DNA of 64,000 nt from Cyclobacterium sp. (GCF_014762705.1 NZ_JABURL010000102.1:1-64000); one strand, 5' to 3'; positions 1-9,220 are shown, numbered from the stretch's first letter. Notes: a model not told the origin generated them from the sequence alone. Numbers and translations: made by a program.

Positions 1-50
1 TGGTGTGTGAGGCGCTCCCCGTCAGAGGAATCTGGCGGGGCCGTCTACAC
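1..50 (+). other. 3' end of a group II intron (domain VI-like hairpin), partial
   Basis: A strong hairpin pairs 17-26 with 31-40 (CCCCGTCAGA with TCTGGCGGGG, one G-T wobble) and is closed by a GGAA tetraloop of the GNRA class. The stretch before it (GGTGTGTGAGG) and after it (CCGTCTAC) resembles the domain V tail and domain VI of bacterial group II introns as I remember them. The rest of the intron, with any reverse transcriptase, would lie left of the window. A rho-independent terminator is less likely because no T-run follows directly. The intron end is inferred, not proven. Confidence 0.45.
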
Positions 51-122
51 GATTGCGCCTTTTTGTAGTTTAGTATTCTTCATCATGTTTATCTATAGAA
101 AAAGATCATAGTGTTTATTTTT

Positions 123-1070
123 TTAATAATCTATTTTCTCATAACTCATCATTTTTACCTTTAAAGAAAGTCGGTAGCAAGCAATAATTAGAACTATGCA
201 TATTATAATTGATATTACAGTAATTCCTAGTGAAGTACTTGTGTTTAAAATGGTTTCATCCTGACGTACCACATAATTTATTAAAGCGAAGGTGAGCACA
301 TTGTTTACGAAATGTATAAATATTGGTACTAGCAAGCTACCTGACCAGTAATACAAATAACCTAACAGCCCTCCCAAAACCACTCTTGGAAGAAATCCTT
401 GAAACTGAAAATGAATAAAACTAAATAAAACTGCTGATATCCAAATGGCAACATGGGGATTTTTAAAAATTCCATAAATTTCGTTCTGTATGACTCCCCG
501 AAACAGTAATTCTTCTCCAACACCTGCTAAAACAGCTATTACAAATAAAATAGGAATTATCTCATACCAGAAATCATAAAGCACTATTAAGTCCGTAACT
601 TTTTGAGCACGTTCTTCCATTCTCAAAATAACTTCTTGTAGGGCAGATAATTTTTCAGGTAGTTGAATTTGTTGATTAAATTCAATTAATTGAGATATGA
701 ATGGCAATGCAGTTAAAAAAATGAAAAGTGATATTAAAATAAAGCTTCCTAATCGTTTTTTCCTAATCACAAATATCGGCTTTAAATTCTTCTGGAAAAA
801 AAATACGTAAAGTATTGGCAAGACAAAATATACAAATATTGCATTGAGTGCTTGCATTTGTAATAAGAAAAACCTTGTACCTGTTTCGCCTTCCATTTCA
901 AATATCATTCTTTCAGAATCAGTAAGGTTTGTTCCAGTAAATACGGACAAAAGCAACTGACTTAAAAAGGCTCCCACAAAAATAAAACCCAGTAGCCGCA
1001 AAACTACTCCCGTTAATTGGAGAATCTTTAGTCTAATAGGATTGTAAAAATAATTAAATTGGTTCTCCAT
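123..1070 (-). CDS. CPBP family glutamic intramembrane protease
   Basis: Integral membrane protein of 315 residues in the CPBP (Abi/CAAX protease and bacteriocin-processing) family. The abortive-infection domain is in the C-terminal half: motif 1 GEELLFRG has the glutamate pair at about 186-187 and Arg191. Motif 2 has His220 in FSFIHFQ, and the last motif has His253 with Asn256-257 in FIHFVNN. Six to eight membrane segments are visible. Family members cleave prenylated or other membrane peptides, or act in bacteriocin self-immunity; the substrate here is unknown. The gene stands alone and is AT-rich compared with the core genes further right, which fits the accessory look of the first 3 kb. 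Confidence 0.88.
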   Translation of the reverse strand: MENQFNYFYNPIRLKILQLTGVVLRLLGFIFVGAFLSQLLLSVFTGTNLTDSERMIFEMEGETGTRFFLLQMQALNAIFVYFVLPILYVFFFQKNLKPIFVIRKKRLGSFILISLFIFLTALPFISQLIEFNQQIQLPEKLSALQEVILRMEERAQKVTDLIVLYDFWYEIIPILFVIAVLAGVGEELLFRGVIQNEIYGIFKNPHVAIWISAVLFSFIHFQFQGFLPRVVLGGLLGYLYYWSGSLLVPIFIHFVNNVLTFALINYVVRQDETILNTSTSLGITVISIIICIVLIIACYRLSLKVKMMSYEKIDY

Positions 1071-1330
1071 AAAACCAGTATTTTTTTCAAATATTGTAAG
1101 TTAATCATTAGCTAAGGTTTCCGGTAAATACTTGGAATATTCATTCAATTGCGCATTGCGGTCCCGCGATGAAACGTGTCCCGAAGGGCATATTTTATAG
1201 CAATTGTTGGGCTTTCGTGTTTTTTTTCTTTTTCGTCCGAGCGTTGGGATAGACACACTCTTTGACAAGCTTTGGATTGTGGGATTGCTTTGAACTGCTT
1301 GACAATATGTGTGGCTATTTAACATTGGCA

Positions 1331-2131
1331 TTAGAACATTTTCATTTGAGACTCAATTTTTGGATGAAAAGTCCCAATTATCATAAATGGATTGTGCGAA
1401 ACGTAATGGTTTTTCTGTGTTGTCCCTAAAAAGAAATACAGGTCTTTGGTCATGGCAAAGTCATCGAAATATTTCTTACGCACATCGTCTATCGCTTTCT
1501 GCTCATTTCCTTCGTATTTGGCAAGTTGACGCCAAAAAAGCTGTCCCGTTTCCCAATCTTCGATCATCATGTTGCTCTCTTTCCCTTCGTTGTCTAGAAA
1601 GCGGAACTTGAACTTATACGGTAACTTCCTAACTACTTCAAATCTCGTTTCAAAGAGATTCTGTTGAGCAAGAATAGCTTTTTGCTTGGAGCTCCAATCA
1701 CGATCTACGGGCTCAGCATAGAAGTCCAAAATCTGAGAAGGTTTAAATACTGCTAAAGAAGTCCCAATTTTTTTGTCTTTAGCTTCTGCGATGAGTTCAG
1801 ATAAGTTGTAGTAAATCTTATCTAGACATAAGCCCTTTCGCTCTTCCCAATTTTGAGCCGTATCTACATGCCCAACAAGGTTAATCTCTGTTTCTAAAGT
1901 AGCAGGTCTATGGCTTTCAGGCCGAAAATCACTTGTGTTTTTGACCAAGTCTAATTCAATCCAATCGTATTTTTTGTATTGCTCGGTGTAAGCCCGTTGT
2001 CGAAAGGGTATTGGGTAAATTCTTATCCAAGTTCCGTCTTCTTTAAAACCTGCCGTGCAAACCAATTCATCATATTTTGAAGAAATGGTTGGATAGGTCT
2101 TTACAGTGATTAGAACTCGAGTTACCGCCAT
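1331..2131 (-). CDS. conserved hypothetical protein, partner of the DUF488 gene
   Basis: 266 residues with no signal peptide or membrane segment, so probably cytoplasmic. The N-terminus has the pattern VKTYP...YDELVCTAG...DGTWIRIYPI, which I associate with an uncharacterised family that recurs beside DUF488 genes. The strand-rich start (GTWIRIYP, then YKKYDWIELDL) would suit an OB-like fold, but that is inference. It begins three bases after the stop of the DUF488 gene at 2134, so the two are surely one transcript and probably act together. The stop overlaps an ATG of a short downstream frame (1101-1331) that I do not regard as a gene. No catalytic motif recognised. Confidence 0.75.
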   Translation of the reverse strand: MAVTRVLITVKTYPTISSKYDELVCTAGFKEDGTWIRIYPIPFRQRAYTEQYKKYDWIELDLVKNTSDFRPESHRPATLETEINLVGHVDTAQNWEERKGLCLDKIYYNLSELIAEAKDKKIGTSLAVFKPSQILDFYAEPVDRDWSSKQKAILAQQNLFETRFEVVRKLPYKFKFRFLDNEGKESNMMIEDWETGQLFWRQLAKYEGNEQKAIDDVRKKYFDDFAMTKDLYFFLGTTQKNHYVSHNPFMIIGTFHPKIESQMKMF

Positions 2132-2133
2132 TT

Positions 2134-3018
2134 TTACAGATGTCTTAAAGAATATTTGAAGTCAGGAGATTTGGAAATGAATTCTGCTAAATGCGAACGG
2201 TGACATTGACACGGCTTTGCTTCAAAACAAGTAAGCGCGATGCGCTTGTACTGCACTAATAACTTTAGAATTTCTTGCTGGGCATTTTTTGTTTCTGACA
2301 ACGTAGTCTTGCGGTATTCGGCAAATAGCCTGTCATAATCAGCTTGTGATTCGAGTTGCTGCCGTTTATCTGAATTAATTCCTACTTCAGGAATATGAAA
2401 ATATTCAATGCTTAAGCTGTTACAATATTTTTTCAGCAGCGTTTTACTGAATCCAAATTTCATACTGAGCGGATTTTTTCGGACATCAACCAACAGCTTC
2501 ACATTGTTTTTAACTAGCTTTTGCAAGTATTTTTCTAGTGAAATGCCTTCATAGCCTATCGTGAACAAGGTTGTTTCTTTGACTTTAGGTATGGCTTTTT
2601 CAACAGGATCATATAAGCGTCCTGGCAATATATCATTAGCAATAGTGCTGTATATCGCATAAAACGGAAAATTCAAATAGGTGTGTTTGATCAGCGCATA
2701 ACTGCTCATTGGTCCATAATCCGAAACCACTTCTTGCAATAGCCTTGCATCCGCTGGTCTTAATTTCTGACAGTAGTTTGATCTGTCTTCTTTCGAGTAC
2801 TTATTTTCCGTCTCAGATAAATAGCCCTTTCTGACCATAGTATTAACATCTGCTTTTGCCGAATATGAATAACATCCATATTTGTAAGGTATAAAGTCGT
2901 ATTCAGCTTGCGGCTTTTTCTCAGAGTAAAGAAATAGCAGTTTTTGTAAACGCAGTTTTTCTACTTCCCCACCCAGCAGTTCAATCAATCCTAGTATTAT
3001 TTTTCGTCTGTAGAACAT
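2134..3018 (-). CDS. DUF488 protein with Panacea/SocA-like N-terminal domain
   Basis: 294 residues in two parts. Residues ~1-75 (KLRLQKLLFLYSE, then FIPYKYGCYS) have the signature of the Panacea (SocA/DUF4065-like) fold, known as an antitoxin or adaptor module. Residues ~150-294 are DUF488: FTIGYEGIS start, a DVRKNP motif, and a C-terminal CFEA...CHR motif with conserved Cys and His. DUF488 has no firmly established reaction. The gene opens a two-gene unit (3-bp gap to the next). The fusion of an antitoxin-type module to DUF488, the tight partner and the AT-rich accessory context suggest a defence or toxin-antitoxin role, which is inference. The DUF488 call is firm; the Panacea call is weaker. 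Confidence 0.82.
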   Translation of the reverse strand: MFYRRKIILGLIELLGGEVEKLRLQKLLFLYSEKKPQAEYDFIPYKYGCYSYSAKADVNTMVRKGYLSETENKYSKEDRSNYCQKLRPADARLLQEVVSDYGPMSSYALIKHTYLNFPFYAIYSTIANDILPGRLYDPVEKAIPKVKETTLFTIGYEGISLEKYLQKLVKNNVKLLVDVRKNPLSMKFGFSKTLLKKYCNSLSIEYFHIPEVGINSDKRQQLESQADYDRLFAEYRKTTLSETKNAQQEILKLLVQYKRIALTCFEAKPCQCHRSHLAEFISKSPDFKYSLRHL

Positions 3019-3736
3019 TTGTCAAATTTACCCCTAATCATAGGCTTTTCCCAAATTGGAACACTAATTCTTCAACACTCAAATTGGATAGAATTCAGCC
3101 AATTCTTTGTGTCAGTGTTTTGGCGAATAACAGGCTCTTTTGGATTTTAAGTGTTGGCTTTGTGTATCAGCAAAACCAAATGTGCCTGTTTGTGCGTTCG
3201 CGATTTTACATGAAGCCCCACTATAATGCCATGTTTTATTAGAGGAGTTGCATGTATACGGACTACGTCCACCTCCAGGTTTACATTTCACAAATTAAGG
3301 ATTTCGGATAAGGAATCAAGCCGGGAAACTGAATTTTTATTGGAAACGCCGGGGATGTTGCAGTTATTTTCCATAGCCCTGAATTGACCTGGGCTGGGGT
3401 TTAACTATATCCCTTTTATCCTATTTATAACGCCGGCGGGGCAATTATAATGCCGGATCCCTTGCACCGATCGTTTAATACCCCTCCCTGAAACGTGCAC
3501 GTTTAGTAATTACAAATGGCTTTTGAGCGGCTTTTTTTTTACATCAGCGATGACAGCAGGCTGAAGTGAGCTACTTCACCCAATAGCAGCAACTCGTTTT
3601 CCGCAAACGAACCAAAAACCTCCGGCTAAAAATGCCCCTTTCCAACCATTTCGTTTGATTTATAATGATTTAGTTATATATTGAGGAAGATTCTATCAGG
3701 CTACTTATCTGCCGCTTACGCTAAATCATACGCTGC
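3019..3736. other. intergenic region without recognisable genes
   Basis: About 700 bases upstream of both the DUF488 unit and the decayed lipoprotein gene. No frame with family character was found. The left part is AT-rich, and from about 3330 the base composition shifts to that of the core chromosome, so the edge of the accessory segment may lie near 3060-3330. No repeat pair bounding the segment was identified. Confidence 0.4.
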
Positions 3737-4554
3737 GTGAATACCATAAGCCAACTCCTGAATTGGGCCGCTCATAAGGCGCGGGCAGGGTTGCCCTCCC
3801 TGATTGTCGGCATCGTCCTGTTTACTGCATGCTCAGAACCTCCACTTGGTGCAAACTTCAGGGGGTACTTTTCAAAAACTGAGCTGGTAGCGTTGATTGG
3901 CGAAACGGTTGCATTAACCGAAGGAGAAAAGCCACTGAGCTACCTGTTCAACATGACTTTTTTTGACGGCCTGATCCTGGTCAATGAATTTCCGGACCGG
4001 GAATATACCTACAAACTAATTGATTTGAGAGACAAGTCTATCAGGCCGTTTGGAAAAAAGGGAGAGGGACCCAACCAATTGCTAAGCGATGCTTTTTATT
4101 TTTCCGTTGACCAAAGGGACAAAAGGCTATACCTGACAGACCAGGTGCACCATTACATCCACGACATCGATGCCTTGAAAAGTGGGCGGGATGAGCCCGC
4201 AGCGAAGTTTACCATCGATCAACAGGAAATGGGGATGGACAAGGCGGTACGCGGGGTGATCGTTGAACATACTGAGAGAGGCATCAAATGGTTCTATACC
4301 AATGAGCCGGTCTATATAACGGAAGAAGGCGAAGTACTTCCTAAAAACCAGGCCGATGAAGGAATTCGCTCCAAAAAATGGGTTCCTGCCGTGAGCCCGC
4401 TTTCCGACACCATTCGTCTGGTCAACAGGCATCCATAACCCCCAACTCATTATTTTTCGGTAAAAATTCCGGTCAAGATTTGGTCTTCATCGCAAGAAAT
4501 TATGGGGAAGACCCTGATTCAGTCACCAATAATGCCTATTTCATGTGTTTATAA
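3737..4554 (+). pseudogene. BF3164-like (6-bladed propeller) lipoprotein, frameshifted and truncated
   Basis: The first frame (3737-4438, 233 codons) starts with a lipoprotein-like leader ending LFTACSE and carries the propeller signature of BF3164-like lipoproteins: KLIDLRDKS...FGKKGEGPNQ. It stops at 4436. A sensible continuation (ITPNSLFFGKNSGQDLVFIA...) follows in another frame from about 4435 to the stop at 4552-4554, so one base has been lost near the end of the first frame. Even when joined (~270 residues) it is shorter than the family norm of about 350, so the C-terminal blades are missing. The family is exported and of unknown role. Read as a decaying gene; the sequence-error explanation covers only the frameshift. 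Confidence 0.6.
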
Positions 4555-4688
4555 TTGTCTTTAAGTTGCCACATGGAATCTTTGACGATTAAAATCATCA
4601 TTGCCCTGTGTGTTTAATGATGATTTTAATCGTGTCGATTTCGTCACATAAATTTGATTTTAAAGCCCTTACAGCTTATTCTTGTTAC

Positions 4689-4802
4689 ATGATAAAACTC
4701 CACACCATTACCTCAATTTTTATCCTCTCACTTTTTTCCTGCCAGCCAGGTGAGGAAGGTAAAAAAGGAATTCAAAAAATTGTATGGGATTTCTTTTTTT
4801 AA
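4689..4802 (+). pseudogene. lipoprotein signal-peptide stub
   Basis: The ATG at 4689 opens a convincing lipoprotein leader (MIKLHTITSIFILSLFSC, lipobox LFSC), followed by only about 20 residues before a stop. No downstream frame picks up a recognisable domain. Most likely the 5' remnant of an exported lipoprotein gene; a tiny lipoprotein is possible but less likely given the decayed surroundings. Confidence 0.35.
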
Positions 4803-5125
4803 GGAGGATGTGCTGTTCGAGTATGATTTAAAATAAGGTAGGATAATTGTGAGCAGCTTTACCAGTTGTGAAATTTTTGAGCGGTATCAGGATTTGGTTC
4901 AAAAGCCTTTAATTCACTGACATTAAAAGACGGTTTAGCCAGGTAAAGGAAATAGTTTGATCAGTTCCCATAAATAATGGTAATAAATGATTTTTATCCC
5001 TGCAATTTTAAAACTGTAGGGATGTTAAAACGAAACTTGTAATCGGATTTTTTGTTTTCGGTACCCTACTTTCCCGTTACGGGACTCATCGGACCCAGGC
5101 AGGTTGGTCAATCTACTGCGCTGGG

Positions 5126-5142
5126 CGAAGTTTGTAACTTCG
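5126..5142. repeat. 17-bp palindrome, TTTGTAA core
   Basis: CGAAGTTTGTAACTTCG: perfect 5-bp arms around the core TTTGTAA. Same design as the palindromes near 19.3 and 20.8 kb, but with different arms. Confidence 0.6.
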
Positions 5143-5185
5143 TCCCTATATTTTCGAAATTGTAAACAGAAAATACTAACAAAAA

Positions 5186-5202
5186 GGCCATTTGCAATGG
5201 CC
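5186..5202. repeat. 17-bp palindrome, TTTGCAA core
   Basis: GGCCATTTGCAATGGCC: 5-bp arms around TTTGCAA, flanked by A/T-rich DNA. The inner CATTTGCAATG is shared with the units at 19347 and 20831. Confidence 0.6.
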
Positions 5203-5319
5203 AATCCTTACACGTCAAAAAAACGATATTTATTTACGGGCCGCCATTGTTTTTTTCCCGGATCGCAGCATGTGAAAAAATGGTAGCTCCTGCCAGAGTT
5301 CATTGCCTATTGTTTTGAT

Positions 5320-6033
5320 TTAACTCCCCCCTATCAAAAAAACCGCAGGAATCTTGTGTAGGTCCGGTTTTTCTTTGCGCCAGTCCGCCACCTTCCTGGT
5401 ACGCACCATCTCCCCCTCCCCGGTAAGTTCACTGGCAATGCAAAGCAGGGTCTTTGCATCCAGCTGCTCCAGCAAATCTTCCAGCAGGCGGTTGTTTCGG
5501 AAAGGAGTTTCCATAAATAGCTGAGTGACTCCCTGCTGCAAGGCTGTCTTTTCCAATTCCTTTATGACGGGTATCCTGGCTTTTCGGTCAATGGGAAGGT
5601 ACCCGTGAAAGGTAAAGGCCTGCCCATTGAACCCGGAACCCATCAGGGCCAGAAACATAGACGAGGGACCGGGCAGGGGCACCACCCTGATGCCCAGCTG
5701 ATGGGCCCAGGCCACGGCCCTGGCCCCGGGATCGGCAATGCCCGGGCAACCCGCTTCTGAAATAATCCCGGCATCCTGTCCTTTCAACACAGGATCAAGG
5801 AGTTTCCTTACCTGAGGGTCAGGCGTTTTTTTGTCCAGCTTTTCCATGTGAATCTCTTCCAGATTCAGCCCCAGTTTCAGGCTGCTGATGTATCTTCTGA
5901 CAGTCCGGAAATCCTCCACCAGGTAATAAGAGGTGGCCGCAATTACGTTTTTGACCACAGGGGCCATCATATCAAGGCCGGTTTCAAGCACCAATACATT
6001 TGGTATCAGGTATAATATTCCCTTAGCTTTCAT
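5320..6033 (-). CDS. SAM-dependent methyltransferase, RsmI/tetrapyrrole methylase family
   Basis: 237 residues of the COG0313 fold. The N-terminal LYLIPNVL and the SEAGCPGIADPGA motif are the cofactor-site signatures, followed by VVPLPGPSS and FHGYLP. RsmI proper 2'-O-methylates C1402 of 16S rRNA; this shorter, divergent version is the kind found in Bacteroidota, so the exact target is an inference. Divergent from the DUF2905 gene, with only 11 bases between the starts, so the two promoters must overlap the opposite genes or be very compact. Confidence 0.82.
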   Translation of the reverse strand: MKAKGILYLIPNVLVLETGLDMMAPVVKNVIAATSYYLVEDFRTVRRYISSLKLGLNLEEIHMEKLDKKTPDPQVRKLLDPVLKGQDAGIISEAGCPGIADPGARAVAWAHQLGIRVVPLPGPSSMFLALMGSGFNGQAFTFHGYLPIDRKARIPVIKELEKTALQQGVTQLFMETPFRNNRLLEDLLEQLDAKTLLCIASELTGEGEMVRTRKVADWRKEKPDLHKIPAVFLIGGS

Positions 6034-6044
6034 TATTTTTGTTT

Positions 6045-6278
6045 ATGGAAAATGGAATGCCTTCGCTAGCAAAAGTACTTATTTTTGTCGGACTGCTGTT
6101 ACTGCTAGCCGGATTGCTGCTCTGGTGGCTGCCCAAATTTCCTGGTTTTAAAGGCATTCCAGGAGATATGGTATTCAAAAAAGAAAATTTCACCTTCTAC
6201 TTTCCCCTTGGGACCAGCATTCTGCTTAGTTTGTTGTTGACCTTATTGCTCTATTTGTGGAGAAAATTCGGGGGATAA
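6045..6278 (+). CDS. DUF2905 family small membrane protein
   Basis: About 77 residues with two transmembrane segments and the family centre FPGFKGIPGDMVFKKENFTFYFPL. ATG 6045 is chosen over the TTG at 6039; ATG 6057 is also possible. Function unknown. It is divergent from the RsmI-like gene. Confidence 0.8.
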   Translation: MENGMPSLAKVLIFVGLLLLLAGLLLWWLPKFPGFKGIPGDMVFKKENFTFYFPLGTSILLSLLLTLLLYLWRKFGG

Positions 6279-6514
6279 TTGGTCAAAAAACAGTATTTGC
6301 CCGAATGAATACTTCAGAAAAAAAATGATCTTCTGCTGATCCTGAAAATCACGCATCCAGAAAAAAATATGCACTTTTTCCCGCTTTGGGATCTGGCAAA
6401 AAAGGTGGAACAGACGCATTTCTGATTTTACTGTCTTTTTTCGATGGACATGTTTTTACGCTCCGGTTCAGATTGCTCCCTTCGGCAGGCTCAGGGACCA
6501 GAAGTACTTGGGCT

Positions 6515-6541
6515 ACCGATGACGGGTTTGGTCGTCACTGA
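6515..6541. repeat. hairpin repeat TGACGGG...CGTCA, copy 1
   Basis: GATGACGGGTTTGGTCGTCAC forms a stem TGACG/CGTCA. A second copy lies at 6983-7018, so the pair brackets the small membrane protein gene at 6553-6852. A short intergenic repeat family is likely. Confidence 0.5.
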
Positions 6542-6552
6542 GAGAACTCAGG

Positions 6553-6852
6553 TTAAAAGCTATTATTCACAATCAGCATCAACAATACCAAGTTGATTAC
6601 CAATCTAAAAATCCCTAAAAATACAGCCGTTTTTAAATGATCCACCAGCTGCCTGTTTACCAAACTGATGTAAAGAAGTATACTTACCAGCACCAGGTTA
6701 AAAAGGGTAATGGCAATCAGGGAGTACTCATACCATAAAGGCAGATCCAAGCGATAAAATACCCCATAAAGGATGTAGATGGCCAGGGTTAGCGTACTGC
6801 TGCGTATGTTCCATTTTTTAAGCTGTTCCCTGCTTTTAATAATCCCGTTCAT
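6553..6852 (-). CDS. hypothetical three-helix membrane protein
   Basis: 99 residues with three predicted membrane segments (~21-37, ~43-62, ~76-96) and a basic, hydrophilic N-terminus. No family recognised. It stands alone between two copies of a short hairpin repeat. Length and hydrophobicity pattern support a real gene, but no function can be given. Confidence 0.6.
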   Translation of the reverse strand: MNGIIKSREQLKKWNIRSSTLTLAIYILYGVFYRLDLPLWYEYSLIAITLFNLVLVSILLYISLVNRQLVDHLKTAVFLGIFRLVINLVLLMLIVNNSF

Positions 6853-6982
6853 GGTTCTTTTTTTGCGAATATTTTAAATGTAACCAAATGAAAAGGAATT
6901 TAAAAAATATTCGCCTGGAGGATTCCCATATATTACAAAAAGCACTTGATCTTCCCGAATTTTGCGTTTTAAAAAATGTTAG

Positions 6983-7018
6983 GTCTCGCAATGACGGGTC
7001 CTGTCGTCACAGCGAGGG
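6983..7018. repeat. hairpin repeat TGACGGG...CGTCA, copy 2
   Basis: TCTCGCAATGACGGG then GTCGTCACAGCGAG: the stem extends outward (CTCGC with GCGAG) from the same TGACG/CGTCA core as copy 1. Confidence 0.5.
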
Positions 7019-7130
7019 TGCGGTTTTAAATAGTTTACCTTATAGAAAATAGCTTACGCACCTTCAGCAGTCTGAACGGATACGGAGGCCCGTTTCCAAG
7101 CTTACTGCTTTTTTTCAATGGCGAGATTTC

Positions 7131-7892
7131 CTAAGCGTCAAGAAAGGCTTTCAAAGTAGCCACTACCGCATCTGGCTGCTCTGCATGCAACCAGTGCCCG
7201 GCATTTTTGATGTGAATGATGCGGTTGTCAGGGAAAAGTTTTTCTATAGCATCCTTGTCACTGCTTTTGATATAATCCGAATTGGCCCCTCCCATAAACA
7301 AGACGGGATTTTCAAAAGGCTTGTCCGAATCGATGGCTTCACCTACATTTTCTATTTGTTGCGTGATCACCGGCAGGTTGATCTTCCAGGCAAAAGCCCC
7401 CTCCGTTCTGGTCAGGTTTTTCAATAAAAACTGCCGGATACCCTTTTCGCTGATGTATTTGGCCAATATATCTTCTGCTTCCTTTCTGGAAGCCAATTTT
7501 CCGGGATGTACTGCATTCAGGGCTTCCAGGATGGTTTGGTGATGAACGGGGTAAGGCCTGGGAGCGATATCTGCCACGACCATTTTTTCAACCCTTTCCG
7601 GATACATCAGGGCCATTTTCATGGCTGCTTTTCCTCCCATCGAATGGCCCAGCAGGTACACGCGATCCAATCCTTCTGCATCCAGCAATTCCCTGAGATC
7701 CTCCGCCATTGCCTGGTAGTTCCATTCATCGGAATGCGGAGAATCACCATGATTGCGCTGGTCAACGAGATACAGGGTATAGTTTTCTTCCAGGCTTTTG
7801 GCAATTCCCATCCAATTATCCGCAGAGCCAAACAGCCCGTGAAGGATGATCAGTGGCTTGCCTTGCCCGCTTTTTTTAAACTTAAGTTGCAT
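7131..7892 (-). CDS. alpha/beta hydrolase, YbfF-like esterase
   Basis: 253 residues, cytoplasmic. Oxyanion motif HGLFGSADNW near residue 19, nucleophile elbow GHSMGG with the serine near residue 98, and a late His in KNAGHWLHAEQP. The pattern DQRNHGDSPHS is typical of the YbfF branch, which hydrolyses short acyl esters and acyl-CoA. It starts six bases after the stop of pdxJ, so pdxJ and this gene form one transcript; a shared pathway is not implied. The true substrate is unknown. Confidence 0.9.
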   Translation of the reverse strand: MQLKFKKSGQGKPLIILHGLFGSADNWMGIAKSLEENYTLYLVDQRNHGDSPHSDEWNYQAMAEDLRELLDAEGLDRVYLLGHSMGGKAAMKMALMYPERVEKMVVADIAPRPYPVHHQTILEALNAVHPGKLASRKEAEDILAKYISEKGIRQFLLKNLTRTEGAFAWKINLPVITQQIENVGEAIDSDKPFENPVLFMGGANSDYIKSSDKDAIEKLFPDNRIIHIKNAGHWLHAEQPDAVVATLKAFLDA

Positions 7893-7898
7893 TGGTGT

Positions 7899-8621
7899 TT
7901 AGTTTTCAGTTTCCAGTTGTCTCCGGTACATTTGGATGGTGTTTTCCAGGCCATAATACAAGGCATCACAAACCAGGGCGTGGCCGATGGATACCTCATC
8001 CATAAAGGGTATTTTTTCTGCCAGAAATTTCAAATTATGCAGGTCCAGATCATGCCCGGCATTAATGCCAAGGTTAAGCTCCCGGGCCAAATGAGCCACT
8101 TCCACATAAGGGGCCACCGCCATTTCCTTATCCTGATGATACAGGCTGGCATAGGGTTCCGTGTACAGCTCCACCCGATCGGTGCCGGTGGCTTTCGCCG
8201 CTTCAAAGAATTTTGGTTCGGGATTGATGAAAATGGATGTTCTTACCCCATATTCGTGCAATTCTGCTATAATATCCCTGAGCATATCCTGGTGCTTTAA
8301 GGTGTCCCAGCCGGTATTGGAAGTCAGGGCCTCAGGCGGATCAGGAACCAGGGTGGCCTGGGCCGGGCACGCAAGCCGGATAATCTCCATATACCGCTGA
8401 TCGGGATAGCCTTCTATATTAAACTCTGTTTGTACCTTGTCTTTCAGTTCCATCACATCAGCGTACCGAATGTGCCTTTCATCCGGTCTGGGGTGAACCG
8501 TGATGCCCTGGGCTCCAAAGCGCTCGGCATCCAGGGCAACTTTGACCACATCCGGGTTATTGGCACCACGGGCATTCCTGAGGGTCGCAATTTTATTTAT
8601 GTTAACACTTAATTTCGTCAT
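7899..8621 (-). CDS. pdxJ: pyridoxine 5'-phosphate synthase
   Basis: Condenses 1-deoxy-xylulose 5-phosphate with 3-amino-2-oxopropyl phosphate to pyridoxine 5'-phosphate, the last ring-forming step of DXP-dependent vitamin B6 synthesis. 240 residues, normal family length. Diagnostic stretches: [16 protein letters not shown] at the start, [10 protein letters not shown] near residue 41, [27 protein letters not shown] and [12 protein letters not shown] at the end. First gene of the pair with the hydrolase. Divergent from yqeY. Confidence 0.96.
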   Translation of the reverse strand: MTKLSVNINKIATLRNARGANNPDVVKVALDAERFGAQGITVHPRPDERHIRYADVMELKDKVQTEFNIEGYPDQRYMEIIRLACPAQATLVPDPPEALTSNTGWDTLKHQDMLRDIIAELHEYGVRTSIFINPEPKFFEAAKATGTDRVELYTEPYASLYHQDKEMAVAPYVEVAHLARELNLGINAGHDLDLHNLKFLAEKIPFMDEVSIGHALVCDALYYGLENTIQMYRRQLETEN

Positions 8622-8757
8622 GTTCCAAATATCAGCTAATTTTGCACTAAATTAAATATATTGCTGCAACATTGGTAATACCGTTAAAGTTAAGGCGTTT
8701 TTAATTTTAAATTGAAATCAGAGAGGCAAAGGTACCAAAAAGCTAAATTTCAAAGCC

Positions 8758-9207
8758 ATGAGTTTAAAAATCACCATAGAAAAAGAGATCAAACAGGCCA
8801 TGCTGGCTAAGGATAAGGACAGATTGCGCGCGCTACGTGCCATTAAGTCGTTGATTATGCTGGAAGAAACCAAGGGAAGCGGAGAGAAAGGTTTGGCTGA
8901 GGCGGAGGAAATCCAGCTGTTGACCAAAGCCGCCAAGCAACGCAAGGACTCCATAGAGATTTTTGAGAAACAGGACCGCAAGGACCTGGCCGCTCTGGAA
9001 AATTCCGAGTTGCAGGTCATTCAGGAATTCCTGCCCAAACAGTTGAGCGAAGCGGAACTGGAGGCCGAATTGAAAGCCATTATCGCTGAAACGGGGGCAG
9101 ATGGGCCGAAGGATATGGGCAAGGTCATGGGAGCAGCTACCAAAAAACTGGCAGGAAAGGCAGATGGAAAAGTCATTTCCCAAAAAGTAAAGGAAATGCT
9201 AAACTAA
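8758..9207 (+). CDS. GatB/YqeY domain protein
   Basis: 149 residues, the usual length for stand-alone YqeY proteins. The tail domain is related to the tRNA-binding C-terminus of GatB: EIQLLTKAAKQRKDSIEIF, then DMGKVMGAATKKLAGKADGK near the C-terminus. Thought to act on tRNA or amidotransferase function; the role is not settled. First of the run yqeY - cvpA - pabA-like - CBS - nadK. Confidence 0.93.
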   Translation: MSLKITIEKEIKQAMLAKDKDRLRALRAIKSLIMLEETKGSGEKGLAEAEEIQLLTKAAKQRKDSIEIFEKQDRKDLAALENSELQVIQEFLPKQLSEAELEAELKAIIAETGADGPKDMGKVMGAATKKLAGKADGKVISQKVKEMLN

Positions 9208-9220
9208 AAACAGGGCGGTT

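Larger units (their letters stand above)
4555..5319. other. decayed intergenic DNA with palindromes
   Basis: Holds a lipoprotein stub (4689-4802) and two palindromes listed separately (5126-5142 and 5186-5202). Nothing else with coding character was seen. Confidence 0.4.

Noticed and set aside
1101-1331. A 76-residue minus frame whose end (CPSGHVSSRDRNA) vaguely recalls a TnpB zinc ribbon
   Set aside because: Only one Cys pair remnant, no upstream TnpB sequence, and the match is too weak to call.
7506-8300. 264-residue plus-strand frame opposite the hydrolase and pdxJ
   Set aside because: Pure antisense of two firm genes, no family features.
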